Shown here: in pieces, positions 20,214 through 28,721 of the stretch
Layout of the letters: every line of letters begins with the position of its first letter
Position numbering within the stretch: the first letter of the stretch is position 1
Source: Legionella shakespearei DSM 23087
Lineage (GTDB): Bacteria; Pseudomonadota; Gammaproteobacteria; Legionellales; Legionellaceae
Assembly: GCF_000373765.1 (NCBI RefSeq)
Contig: NZ_KB892387.1
Location: 15,285-79,284, forward strand
Length of the DNA stretch: 64,000 bases
Direction of reading: 5' to 3'
Position numbers and translations under genes: made by a program
Notes under the pieces: generated by a model
The model's input: the letters and a program-made list of their open reading frames with translations, nothing else
The model's database searches: none
What the model was told of the DNA's origin: nothing

Positions 20214-20633
20214 ATGAATAAACAGAATCAAGGTTTTACTTTTATTGAAATTCTGGTTGCATTGGCCATTATAGGAATTCTGAGCCTCATTGCTTATCCG
20301 TCTTACATGGAATATATCCAGAAGGCAAGACGCTCTGATGCTCAGGCCATATTAAGCCAGGATCAACTGATTATGGAGCGATGCTATGCCCAGAATTTCT
20401 CTTACTCAGCAGCATGTGGAGCCCGCCCGTCTTTTCCACAGATCACCCCAGAAGGTTTTTATACAATTAATATTTCTAACCTGACGGCAACAACTTATAC
20501 GTTAACGGCCACACCTCTCGGGGCACAACTCAAAGATACAAAATGCGCTACTATGTCGGTTAACCAGGCTAACGTTAAAACCGCAGCCGACTCTGGAGCA
20601 ACATCACAAACCGAATGCTGGAACCCGCATTAG
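20214..20633 (+). CDS. pilE: Type IV pilin PilE (minor pilin of the operon)
   Basis: A 139-residue pilin. I place the start at ATG 20214 because AAGGA lies 5 bases upstream and the leader MNKQNQG then ends correctly before [20 protein letters not shown], with Glu5 of the mature protein. An in-frame start further upstream would overlap pilY1 and make an unusual leader. Two Cys pairs ([16 protein letters not shown]...ECW) suggest the C-terminal disulfide loop. Last gene of the fimT-pilV-pilW-pilX-pilY1-pilE operon. Confidence 0.93.
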   Translation: MNKQNQGFTFIEILVALAIIGILSLIAYPSYMEYIQKARRSDAQAILSQDQLIMERCYAQNFSYSAACGARPSFPQITPEGFYTINISNLTATTYTLTATPLGAQLKDTKCATMSVNQANVKTAADSGATSQTECWNPH

Positions 20634-20693
20634 GTATTATTTACGTAGATTGATACATCAATGCTATAACAGGCGATGTGCCTCAACAAAAAA

Positions 20694-20787
20694 TTCCGCT
20701 CCTTTACAGTCGCGGCTCGGTTTTCTGGTGCACAATAAAGTAAATACAAACGCACGAAAACCGAGCCGCGACCGTCAGGAAGCGGAA
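20694..20787. repeat. Family A inverted repeat, copy 3
   Basis: Degenerate left arm (TTCCGCTCCTTTACAGTCGC) and intact right arm (GACCGTCAGGAAGCGGAA). The left flank GTGCCTCAACAAAAAATTCC resembles the flank of the copies at 4201 and 27345. Confidence 0.85.
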
Positions 20788-20844
20788 CAGTTCTATTAGC
20801 ACGTATTTTATTTCGTGCACTGATACACAAAGTTCTCAGATTTC

Positions 20845-20931
20845 GTAGCCCGTATTAGGCGTAGCCGTAATACGGGATCGGAGTGGCAATGGACTAATTC
20901 CCGTATTACGGCTACGCCTAATACGGGCTAC
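20845..20931. repeat. Family D inverted repeat, copy 1
   Basis: Arms GTAGCCCGTATTAGGCGTAG and complement around a loop with GATCGGAGTGGCAA. With the family A copy it fills the 358-base gap between pilE and comEC; nothing else is seen there. Confidence 0.9.
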
Positions 20932-20991
20932 ACGTTCATAAAAAATCACTTTACTTTATCAATGTATTTCCATTACATTTAGCCGCAATGG

Positions 20992-23226
20992 ATGCTCCAA
21001 CCCGAAATTCTGATGGAAATTTTTTGCTTTTTAGCAGGCATACTCTATGCCTATACCTTTAATCTGCGCCTGCCTCTTGCTGCTCTGTTGCTGTTTTTTA
21101 TCATCCCGCGATATCCCATCATCCTGCTGTTTTTTCTCGGCATGCTCATTGCCTGGATTCATCAGGAATATGTCGCTCCCCAGGGAATGCCTGATAACCC
21201 GGTAATACCCCATGCACTCATCCAGGGTACTATAGCCTCTATTCCAGTTAAAAATTCAGATAAAACCCAATTTCATTTTGCTTTGGAACAGATTAACAAT
21301 CAGCCAGCCAAAGGGCTGATACAGTTAGCATGGTATAACCACGCCCCTCCTGTGCAAGCGGGTCAGCAATGGCAATTGGCAGTGAAATTAAAAAAGCCAA
21401 GAAATTTTCAAAATCCAGGAAGTTATGACTATGTCAGTTCCCTGACCGCCCGGCACATACACTGGACAGGATACATTCATGGCAAAAACAATCGTCTGAT
21501 AGCCCAGACTCACCCACCCCTGGATTGGCTGAAACTGCGTGAGCGATTGGGAAATACTTTAGCCAGACTGGCGCCTGACAAACAAACTCTCGGTATTTTA
21601 GAAGCCCTGACCTTAAATATCACCACACATATCAGCCCGGAAGACTGGAACTTGTTCCGTCGCACTGGCACCACCCACTTATTCGGTATTTCAGGAGAAC
21701 ATATAGCCTTAATCTCTGGCATGTGCTTTTGGCTGATCCGCTGGTTTTGGTCAAAAAGTACCCGATGTTGCCTGTATTTTCCGGCCGTTTCTGTCGCCAG
21801 TATCGGCGGTTTGCTCGCCGCATTGTTCTACGCGTTTCTGGCAGGGTTCGCTCCCCCTGTGCAAAGGGCTTTAATTGGCTGCTTTTTTTATACCCTGTAC
21901 TGTCTGGGGAAACAACGATTTACTCCCTGGCAGGTATGGCGATATGCCCTTTTTGGGGTCCTTTGCCTTGAACCCCATGCGGTATTTATGCAGGGATTTT
22001 ACTTTTCCTTTATGGCTGTTGCCTGTTTGTTGTTAACCCAACAACGCTGGGGATTAAAAGGGTATAAAGGCAATCTTGCCTTACAGCTAAGTTGTTTAAT
22101 CGGTTTAATGCCTTTAACGCTGTATTGGTTTTCCTACGGTTCAATTAACGGTTTCATTGCCAATTTATTCGCTATTCCGCTGGTAGGCTTCCTCATTGTT
22201 CCCTTATCTCTGCTCACCATGTCAGTAAGCGCGTGGAGCTGGGCTTCGTTTTTGATGAAACCCTTGGTCTGGCTTATTGCCTTATTATTTAAAGGATTAA
22301 TCTGGACAGAACAGCTCGCCGCCATCAACATCACCTGGGCCATTCATTCCATTGATTACGTAATTGCCCTGATGGGCGCTTTATTGTTGTGGGTTTTATT
22401 ACCGATAAAACCATTCAAATATCTGGCCATGTTATGGGTACTTATCCCCCTCTTTCCCGCACGGATCGTGCTTAAACCTCAGGAGGTGCTGTTACAGGTT
22501 TTGGATGTGGGGCAAGGCCTGGCTGTGACCGTTCAAACTCAAAAACATGTTTTACTCTATGATACCGGTGATCAGTTTTTTCAAGGCAGTGATTTGGGAA
22601 AAATGGTGATTTTGCCCTTTTACGCCGTTTCAGGAGTCAAGAAACTGGATAAAATTGTCATCAGTCACCCGGATAAAGATCATCTTGGCGGCTTAAAATC
22701 AGTAGAAACTGCAATGCCAGTCGGGGAATTACTGGTCAATGATCCTGCCTATTATCACCGTGGCTTAAACTGCCATCAAGCAGAGCCCTGGAGCTGGGAT
22801 GGGGTTCATTTTCAGTTTTTACCCATCAAAACACCCTTTAAAAACAAAAATAACAACTCTTGTATTTTACAAATAACAAATAAGGCAGGACGAATTTTAC
22901 TGACTGGCGATATTGAACAAATAGCCGAAGATTATTTGATAAAAACTTATGGCAATCAATTAGCTTCAGACGTTTTGATTGTCCCTCATCACGGCAGCAA
23001 AACCTCATCCTCTTATCGCTTTTTGCTTGAGGTCGCACCACGCTATGCCATAGCTTCTCTAGGGTTTGATAATCGCTTTCATTTTCCCCATGTTAAAACG
23101 CTGTACAGCATGAACTCATTAGGCATACCTTTCTTGCGAACAGATGACTGCGGTATGACGAATATTCTGCTTAATGCCAAAGGCATTATAGAAAAACCAC
23201 AATGTTTTAGCGGCTTAAAGCTGTAA
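20992..23226 (+). CDS. comEC: DNA uptake channel ComEC/Rec2
   Basis: Inner-membrane channel for single-stranded DNA during natural transformation. The 744 residues show the usual order: N-terminal hydrophobic segments and an OB-like region (about 1-170), the Competence domain with many helices (about 190-490), and a C-terminal metallo-beta-lactamase-like domain. In the last, SHPDKDHLGG at 558-567 is the HxxxDH metal motif, followed by LLTGDIE and VPHHGSKTSSS. The start at 20992 lacks a clear ribosome site; ATG 21013 is an alternative. Lying just after a minor-pilin operon, it suggests a functional pairing of pilus and DNA uptake, though not one transcript. Confidence 0.94.
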   Translation: MLQPEILMEIFCFLAGILYAYTFNLRLPLAALLLFFIIPRYPIILLFFLGMLIAWIHQEYVAPQGMPDNPVIPHALIQGTIASIPVKNSDKTQFHFALEQINNQPAKGLIQLAWYNHAPPVQAGQQWQLAVKLKKPRNFQNPGSYDYVSSLTARHIHWTGYIHGKNNRLIAQTHPPLDWLKLRERLGNTLARLAPDKQTLGILEALTLNITTHISPEDWNLFRRTGTTHLFGISGEHIALISGMCFWLIRWFWSKSTRCCLYFPAVSVASIGGLLAALFYAFLAGFAPPVQRALIGCFFYTLYCLGKQRFTPWQVWRYALFGVLCLEPHAVFMQGFYFSFMAVACLLLTQQRWGLKGYKGNLALQLSCLIGLMPLTLYWFSYGSINGFIANLFAIPLVGFLIVPLSLLTMSVSAWSWASFLMKPLVWLIALLFKGLIWTEQLAAINITWAIHSIDYVIALMGALLLWVLLPIKPFKYLAMLWVLIPLFPARIVLKPQEVLLQVLDVGQGLAVTVQTQKHVLLYDTGDQFFQGSDLGKMVILPFYAVSGVKKLDKIVISHPDKDHLGGLKSVETAMPVGELLVNDPAYYHRGLNCHQAEPWSWDGVHFQFLPIKTPFKNKNNNSCILQITNKAGRILLTGDIEQIAEDYLIKTYGNQLASDVLIVPHHGSKTSSSYRFLLEVAPRYAIASLGFDNRFHFPHVKTLYSMNSLGIPFLRTDDCGMTNILLNAKGIIEKPQCFSGLKL

Positions 23227-23293
23227 AATTGATTTAAAATTAGACTAATTAATGTTAGTCTACACATCAATTACAAAACACATGCGATTTCTT

Positions 23294-24712
23294 ATGAATA
23301 CAAGTAACACCACCGCTCTAAATGATATTGCAAAGACCACTTTTAGCAGCCTGCCTCTGCGTGAGGAATTATTGAAAAGTCTCGCCTCATTACATTATGA
23401 AGTGATGACCCCGGTGCAAATGCAAAGCCTTCCCTTGCTGCTTAACAATGAAGACCTGATTGCTCAGGCCAGAACGGGTAGCGGCAAAACAGCCGCTTTC
23501 GGTTTGTCACTGCTTAATAATTTGAAAATCAGTTTTTTTGGAGCGCAGGGATTAATCCTGTGCCCGACACGTGAACTGGCGGATCAGGTTGGCCAGGCAT
23601 TACGACGCCTGGCGTGCATGATGCCTAATGTGAAAGTTATTAATTTGTCAGGCGGCATTCCAATGAAACCGCAGCTGGATTCATTAAGACATGGGGCGCA
23701 TATCATTGTGGGTACCCCAGGGCGGGTATTAAAGCATTTGCTGAAAGGCACTCTCAATCTGGAACAACTGCGTACTTTAGTTCTGGATGAGGCCGACAGA
23801 ATGTTGGATATGGGATTTTTAGATGACATAAAAACCATTATTTCTTCGTGTAACCGACAAAGACAAACGCTGCTGTTCTCAGCAACCTATCCTGAAGAAA
23901 TTAAAGACCTGGCCAAGCAGTTCATGAAGAATCCTAAAGAAATTCTTGTTGAAACGGTTCATGAAGAAGTGGACATTGAACAGAGATTTTATGAAGTAGA
24001 TAAACCAGCCAATAAATTTCCTTTATTAAAATCTTTGTTACTTCATTACAAACCAGGCTCTGCTTTAATATTCTGTAACACAAAACAACAAACTGCTGAT
24101 GTCACTTATGAGCTTATTCGTGAAGGATTTAGTGCAGTTGCCTTAAATGGGGATATGGAACAGGTAGACCGTGATTTGGCTGTCTTACGCTTTGCCAATC
24201 AGAGTTGCTCCATACTGGTAGCGACTGATGTCGCGGCTCGTGGCCTGGATATTAAAGAGCTGCCTGCGGTCATTAATTTCGAACTGGCTTTTGATGCAGA
24301 CGTTCATATTCATCGCATTGGACGAACCGGGCGAGCTGGACATAAAGGCCTTGCTTTGAGTATTACCGTTCCTGCTGATGCGCAACGAATTATTGCCATA
24401 GAAGAGGCAATGAATCAAAAATTATCCTGGGGAAACCGGAATGAACTGATTCATGCTTCCGTTACCCAATTAGTACCTGAAATGGTTACTTTATGCCTTG
24501 CCGCTGGAAAGAAAGATAAAATCCGTCCGGGCGATATATTGGGCGCCTTAACCAAGGATGCGGGACTGGCAGGGGATAAGATAGGCAAAATTAATATCAC
24601 CGCCCTTTATTCCTATGTAGCCATTCATCGCGGTGTAGCCGATAAGGCCTATGCTTATTTGCAGCAGGGTAAACTTAAGGGACGCAAAGTCCATGTGAAG
24701 AAAATTGGTTGA
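23294..24712 (+). CDS. dbpA: DEAD-box RNA helicase DbpA type
   Basis: ATP-dependent RNA helicase. Motifs: [64 protein letters not shown] and [10 protein letters not shown]. The C-terminal about 75 residues (KDKIRPGDILGALTKDAGL onward to the Lys-rich end) match the DbpA RNA-binding domain, which targets 23S rRNA hairpin 92 in E. coli. I use ATG 23294; ATG 23282 or 23252 in the same frame are possible, and no start has a strong ribosome site. This is the second DEAD-box gene in the window, clearly different from the RhlE type at 12169. Confidence 0.92.
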   Translation: MNTSNTTALNDIAKTTFSSLPLREELLKSLASLHYEVMTPVQMQSLPLLLNNEDLIAQARTGSGKTAAFGLSLLNNLKISFFGAQGLILCPTRELADQVGQALRRLACMMPNVKVINLSGGIPMKPQLDSLRHGAHIIVGTPGRVLKHLLKGTLNLEQLRTLVLDEADRMLDMGFLDDIKTIISSCNRQRQTLLFSATYPEEIKDLAKQFMKNPKEILVETVHEEVDIEQRFYEVDKPANKFPLLKSLLLHYKPGSALIFCNTKQQTADVTYELIREGFSAVALNGDMEQVDRDLAVLRFANQSCSILVATDVAARGLDIKELPAVINFELAFDADVHIHRIGRTGRAGHKGLALSITVPADAQRIIAIEEAMNQKLSWGNRNELIHASVTQLVPEMVTLCLAAGKKDKIRPGDILGALTKDAGLAGDKIGKINITALYSYVAIHRGVADKAYAYLQQGKLKGRKVHVKKIG

Positions 24713-24746
24713 CCATAGTTCTGGACAAGAAAGTAACTTTTTTTTC

Positions 24747-25441
24747 GCGATCCGTTCGTGCTGAGGAGGCACGGCTTTTTGCGCCGTCTCCAAGCATTGG
24801 CAGAGAATTTTTGCCTTGTGCCTGCTTCGAGACGGGGTTACCACCCCTCCTCAGCACGAACGGTTCAGTGAGTGGGATGGACTAATAAAACCCTTATTTC
24901 GGGTTCACATCAGTTCTGAATAACACCGTAACCTTTTGGGCACTCGCACAATCCGTTCGTGCTGAGGAGGCACGGCTTTTTGTGCCGTCTCGAAGCATTG
25001 GCAGAGAATTTTTGCCTTGTGCCTGCTTCAAGACGGGGTTACCACCCCTCCTCAGCACGAACGGTTCAGTGAGTGGGATGGACTAATAAAACCCTTATTT
25101 CGGGTTCACATCAGTTCTGAATAACACCGTAACCTTTTGGGCACTCGCACAATCCGTTCGTGCTGAGGAGGCGCGGCTTTTTGCGCCGTCTCGAAGCATT
25201 GGCAGAGAATTTTTGCCTTGTGCCTGCTTCGAGACGGGGTTACCACCCCTCCTCAGCACGAACGGTTCAGTGAGTGGGATGGACTAATAAAACCCTTATT
25301 TCGGGTTCACATCAGTTCTGAATAACACCGTAACCTTTTGGGCACTTGCACAATCCGTTCGTGCTGAGGAGGCGCGGCTTTTTGCGCCGTCTCGAAGCAT
25401 TGGCACAGGCTTTTTGCCTTGTGCCTGCTTCGAGACGAGGT
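24747..25441. repeat. Tandem array of a 201-bp unit (family E), 3.5 copies
   Basis: TCCGTTCGTGCTGAGGAGG starts at 24751, 24952, 25153 and 25354, an exact period of 201. Each full unit contains an inverted repeat (CCGTTCGTGCTGAGGAGG and, about 100 bases on, CCTCCTCAGCACGAACGG) plus a spacer including GTGAGTGGGATGGACTAATA. The last unit is cut after GCTTCGAGACGAGG. Differences between units are few (for example CACGG versus CGCGG, GTGCCG versus GCGCCG), so the expansion is recent. The array carries no convincing gene. Confidence 0.95.
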
Positions 25442-25544
25442 AGTTGGCTAATCAATAACTTGTTATCCCCCACCCACGTTAGTTAAGGGCTCTGCCAGGC
25501 AAGAATACCTCAGCAGAGCATGAAACCAACAATGGTTTAAAAAA

Positions 25545-25712
25545 TTATCTGGTAGTTTTAACCTGCGGAGTTACATCCTCTTCTCTTTCTTCAGGCTCTT
25601 CTTTAATCACTGGTAAAGGTTGATGTTGACCGTTAGAACTTACTGGTCGTCGCCCTTCGTTTACATATTTTTTGGCAAATAGCCTACTGTCAAAATCTTT
25701 TCCTGCGCTCAT
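25545..25712 (-). CDS. Small acidic-tailed protein, 55 residues
   Basis: Short ORF starting ATG at 25712 and ending TAA at 25545. Its product begins MSAGKDFDSRLFAKKYVNEG and has a central Gln/Pro segment and an acidic stretch KEEPEEREED about ten residues from the end. I recognise no family. It has no signal peptide or membrane segment. The acidic block near the C-terminus resembles Dot/Icm E-block signals, but the protein is very short for an effector. It is isolated between the tandem array and a family D repeat. A real gene is plausible but unproven. Confidence 0.5.
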   Translation of the reverse strand: MSAGKDFDSRLFAKKYVNEGRRPVSSNGQHQPLPVIKEEPEEREEDVTPQVKTTR

Positions 25713-25882
25713 AACTTACTCATCTTAAATTAGGGATTAAAAATCCGTTAGGGAAACCAAATCCATACCTGCCCTTATTGTATCAGCTTTTTACGGCATT
25801 TAATCCGCTTTATTGCCGAATAATTGTGCTAAAATTAGTTTAAAAGGCGCTATTGGCTCTATTTTCGGACAAATACCGATCT

Positions 25883-25969
25883 GTAGCCCGTATTAGCGAA
25901 GCGTAATACGGGAATATCCCGGGTCATAAGCATATTGATCCCGTATTACGCTTCGCTAATACGGGCTAC
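25883..25969. repeat. Family D inverted repeat, copy 2
   Basis: Arms GTAGCCCGTATTAGCGAAGC and complement, loop GGGTCATAAGCATATTG. It ends 34 bases before the start of the next gene. Confidence 0.9.
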
Positions 25970-26002
25970 GGAAACTACGAAACCACATTAGAAAAGGAGG
26001 CA

Positions 26003-26248
26003 ATGATGAAAAAAACATTCTTTATGTTGATCGGCATTAGCCTGTTTTGCTCTGCTTATGCAACCGGCATTACCCAAATTGCAGCTAATGATAAAGGGTA
26101 TGGCATCTATCATGATACAGGTAAAGATGAGCATAACCCTGATAAAACACTGAATTACAATACAAGCAACAGCGATGGTATTGGCAATGCAGGGAATACT
26201 ACTGGAATTGGTGCAGATCATACTAACGGCAATGGCCCGTCCAATTAA
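26003..26248 (+). CDS. Small secreted Gly/Asn-rich protein
   Basis: An 81-residue protein with a clean signal peptide (MMKKTFFMLIGISLFCSAYA, cleavage after ATG/Ala) and a mature part of about 60 residues rich in Gly, Asn, Asp and Thr with no Cys. No family recognised. The strong AAGGAGG site at 25993-25999 supports ATG 26003 or, with better spacing, ATG 26006. It stands alone 49 bases before srkA on the same strand and could be cotranscribed. Periplasmic or extracellular location is expected. Confidence 0.75.
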   Translation: MMKKTFFMLIGISLFCSAYATGITQIAANDKGYGIYHDTGKDEHNPDKTLNYNTSNSDGIGNAGNTTGIGADHTNGNGPSN

Positions 26249-26297
26249 ACAATTCTCTTCTCCCTGATAAAATTTCGGGGAGAAGTATCAGCACACC

Positions 26298-27308
26298 ATG
26301 TATAATGTCTCCCAACTGAACCTCAAAGGATTTACCTTGCATCAAGAAAATGAAACACCCTTTACCCAACTTGACCCTGACCTCATATTAGATGCCGTTG
26401 AAAGCATAGGTTTTCCTTGCACAGGCAGCCTGCTCGCACTTAATAGTTATGAAAATCGTGTTTATCAAATAGGAATTGAAGGTGCAGAACCTGTTATTGC
26501 CAAATTTTACCGGCCAAAGCGTTGGAGTTCGGATGCTATTTTGGAAGAGCACCAGTTTTCCCTTGAATTAGTGCAGCATGAAATTCCTGTTATTGCGCCT
26601 CTGATTATCAATGATGAGACTCTGCATCAGTATGATAACTACCGCTTCGCGCTTTTCCCCAGACGAGGGGGACATCCATTGGAGTTAGATAATAACGAAC
26701 AACTGGAATGGATGGGACGCTTTATAGGACGCTTGCATCGAGTCAGCGCCAGTCAGCCTTTCCAGCATCGCATCCAGCTGAATGTCCAAAACTATGGCCA
26801 GGAACCTTATGAGTTTTTGCTGGAACATGACTTCATTCCCGATTATTTAAAACCCAATTTTTGCAAAACGGTGGAAACTGCGATAGAAAGGGTGAGAGAA
26901 GTTTTTCTGAATACGGGTCAGGTTGATCTGATTCGCCTGCATGGTGACTGTCATGCCGGGAATGTATTATGGAGTGCATCAGGGTCTCATATTGTTGATT
27001 TGGATGATTGTCTGATGGGACCTGCAATACAGGACATCTGGATGCTGCTTTCAGGTCATCAGGAACAAATGGACACCCAGTTAGCCAAAATTTTGCAGGG
27101 CTATCATGAGTTTCATGAGTTTAATCCACGCGAACGCCATTTAATCGAAGCCTTACGTACCTTAAGGATGTTGCATTATTCAGGGTGGCTTGCGAAACGC
27201 TGGGCGGATCCTGCATTTCCACTAAGTTTCCCCTGGTTTAATACGCCTGTGTACTGGCAAAACCAGTTGAGCCATCTCAATGAACAAATTGAGTTGTTAG
27301 AGCGGTAG
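26298..27308 (+). CDS. srkA: Stress response kinase SrkA (YihE/RdoA)
   Basis: A 336-residue cytoplasmic Ser/Thr-type kinase of the aminoglycoside-phosphotransferase fold. Visible motifs: YENRVYQIG and VIAKFYRPKRW (nucleotide-binding Lys), the catalytic loop LHGDCHAGNVLW (around residue 215) and metal-binding VDLDDC. In E. coli SrkA limits death under stress. The stop codon TAG (27306-27308) lies inside the family C repeat that begins GTAGCCCGG at 27305, so the repeat has set the C-terminus of the protein. Confidence 0.93.
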   Translation: MYNVSQLNLKGFTLHQENETPFTQLDPDLILDAVESIGFPCTGSLLALNSYENRVYQIGIEGAEPVIAKFYRPKRWSSDAILEEHQFSLELVQHEIPVIAPLIINDETLHQYDNYRFALFPRRGGHPLELDNNEQLEWMGRFIGRLHRVSASQPFQHRIQLNVQNYGQEPYEFLLEHDFIPDYLKPNFCKTVETAIERVREVFLNTGQVDLIRLHGDCHAGNVLWSASGSHIVDLDDCLMGPAIQDIWMLLSGHQEQMDTQLAKILQGYHEFHEFNPRERHLIEALRTLRMLHYSGWLAKRWADPAFPLSFPWFNTPVYWQNQLSHLNEQIELLER

Positions 27309-27333
27309 CCCGGTTGCAAGCAGACCGGGCTAC
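27305..27333. repeat. Family C minimal copy overlapping the srkA stop
   Basis: Reads GTAGCCCGG-TTGCAAGCA-GACCGGGCTAC, a deleted form of family C with both ends kept. The TAG of its first bases is the srkA stop codon. Confidence 0.85.
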
Positions 27334-27365
27334 ACGCTAAATCATGCTCTGTGCCACAACAAAAA

Positions 27366-27458
27366 TTCCGCTTCCTGACGGTCGCGGTTCGGTTTCCGGT
27401 GCACGATGAAGTCAATACGAATACACGAAAACCGAGCCGCGACCGTCAGGAAGCGGAA
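27366..27458. repeat. Family A inverted repeat, copy 4
   Basis: Core palindrome with extended flanks in the same orientation as 4215-4308: GCTCTGTGCCACAACAAAAA before and GTTATACTGGCAGGGACTG after, continuing to about 27545 with CCCTCGGACAAGCTGAGGG, a small extra hairpin. The gap 27309-27643 is entirely repeats C, A and D. Confidence 0.9.
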
Positions 27459-27558
27459 CAGTTATACTGGCAGGGACTGTGTTTCTGCTCTGAACCCATG
27501 GTTCCCTCGGACAAGCTGAGGGATGCCGCAGTCAATCCCAGATTGTGTTCTCAGAATC

Positions 27559-27637
27559 GTAGCCCGTATTAGGCGCCAGCCGTAATACGGGATCGGAGTG
27601 GCAATTTCCCGTATTACGCTTCGCTAATACGGGCTAC
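27559..27637. repeat. Family D inverted repeat, copy 3 (chimeric arms)
   Basis: The left arm is the GGCGCCAGCC subtype and the right arm the CGCTTCGCTAATACGGG subtype, so the arms pair only at their ends. It looks like a recombinant between two D subtypes. Confidence 0.85.
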
Positions 27638-27643
27638 AAATGT

Positions 27644-27997
27644 CTAATTAAGCTCAACCACCATCACTTTAACCGCATGCTTGCTCATGTTTTCGTCATT
27701 ATGCAATTCATTGGGCAGGTCTTTGGTCAGATAATAGGCCTTATTCTTTTCGAGTTTCAAATAATGCACAGCCCCTTTGTCATTAGTGATTTTCAATAAA
27801 CCATCACTTAAAGCCACCAGCACTCTGTCATGATCATGTCTATGCATGGGAAGCACTTGTCCTGAGGCAGGATAAATAATGGTTTTCCACACCGTCACTT
27901 TATTATTGGAAAACTGCTCCACACGATGAGTGGTTTTGGGTTGCGCCTGAACTAAGGCCGATCCCAATAATAAAACAGCTAAAAACAATGCACGCAT
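27644..27997 (-). CDS. Small exported cupin-fold protein
   Basis: A 117-residue protein with an N-terminal signal peptide (MRALFLAVLLLGSALVQA). The mature part has cupin-like metal-ligand spacing: LPMHRHDHDRVLVAL gives clustered His residues of the first cupin motif, and LPNELHNDEN supplies the later His. The fold is known from many functions including sensing and small-molecule binding, so no reaction is assigned. It is monocistronic and transcribed toward a family D repeat. Confidence 0.78.
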   Translation of the reverse strand: MRALFLAVLLLGSALVQAQPKTTHRVEQFSNNKVTVWKTIIYPASGQVLPMHRHDHDRVLVALSDGLLKITNDKGAVHYLKLEKNKAYYLTKDLPNELHNDENMSKHAVKVMVVELN

Positions 27998-28113
27998 AAT
28001 ATTCCCTATTCAAAAAACAGCCAAGACAAAATTGATTCAGGGGCAGTGTAGCCAACTCTGCATCCATTGAAAAGAACTATACTTAAAGTAGGAGAGTTAA
28101 CAGGAGATATATC

Positions 28114-28515
28114 ATGATTACTAACTTTTTAGCTATTGTGATTGGATGGTATCTTGTCATTACCAGCCTGTACTTGTTGCTAAGATACGAACAGGCAAAA
28201 GCGGCGATGACTGAGGTTATGGAACAGCGCGGTTTACTCTTCATTCTGGCCATTATCACTCTGATTCTGGGGTTAATGATGGTCACCGTTCACAATGTCT
28301 GGGTTTTGGCCTGGCCAGTAATTATTACTCTTATTGCCTGGTTGACACTGATCGGCGGAATAGTGCGATTATTCTGTCCAGACACTGCGATAAGAATGGG
28401 GAATGCGTTCTTAAACGATCCAGTCAAAATGAAAATTGCAGCACTGATATTTTTAATTATTGGTCTGTTTCTTTTATTCGAGGTCTATTCGCTGTTCTTT
28501 TATTCTTTAGCTTAA
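28114..28515 (+). CDS. Four-helix integral membrane protein
   Basis: A 133-residue protein with four hydrophobic segments (about 3-22, 43-61, 65-86 and 110-130) and few polar loops. No motif allows a function. AGGAGA lies 7 bases before the ATG, a good ribosome site. Alone between the divergent cupin gene and the repeat-bearing membrane-protein gene. Likely inner membrane. Confidence 0.8.
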   Translation: MITNFLAIVIGWYLVITSLYLLLRYEQAKAAMTEVMEQRGLLFILAIITLILGLMMVTVHNVWVLAWPVIITLIAWLTLIGGIVRLFCPDTAIRMGNAFLNDPVKMKIAALIFLIIGLFLLFEVYSLFFYSLA

Positions 28516-28605
28516 CGCAAATCGCTTTGGGTTAAATGAAGAATAAAGTAGACTTGGAGGCTTGTGGACATACTAATTAAGAATAATGATTGATAAGACC
28601 ATAAG

Positions 28606-28686
28606 CACTGCCATTGAGTTAAGGAGTTCCGCCGTCCCGCGGCTTGTTCGCGGGAGGGTGGAGTAGTGCTTAATTTAATGGTAGTG
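28606..28686. repeat. Family G inverted repeat, copy 1 (short form)
   Basis: Arms CACTGCCATTGAGTTAAG and CTTAATTTAATGGTAGTG enclose a shortened core (CCGTCCCGCGG..CGCGGGAGGGTGG). It ends 35 bases before the start of the next gene, which itself carries a full copy inside its coding region. Confidence 0.85.
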
Positions 28687-28721
28687 AAGGCCGAAAGTTC
28701 CCTGATTCAGGCGTTATTATA

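Noticed and set aside
24747..25441. CRISPR array
   Set aside because: The period of 201 bases with no short repeat-spacer alternation and near-identical full units is a simple tandem repeat, and no cas genes are present.
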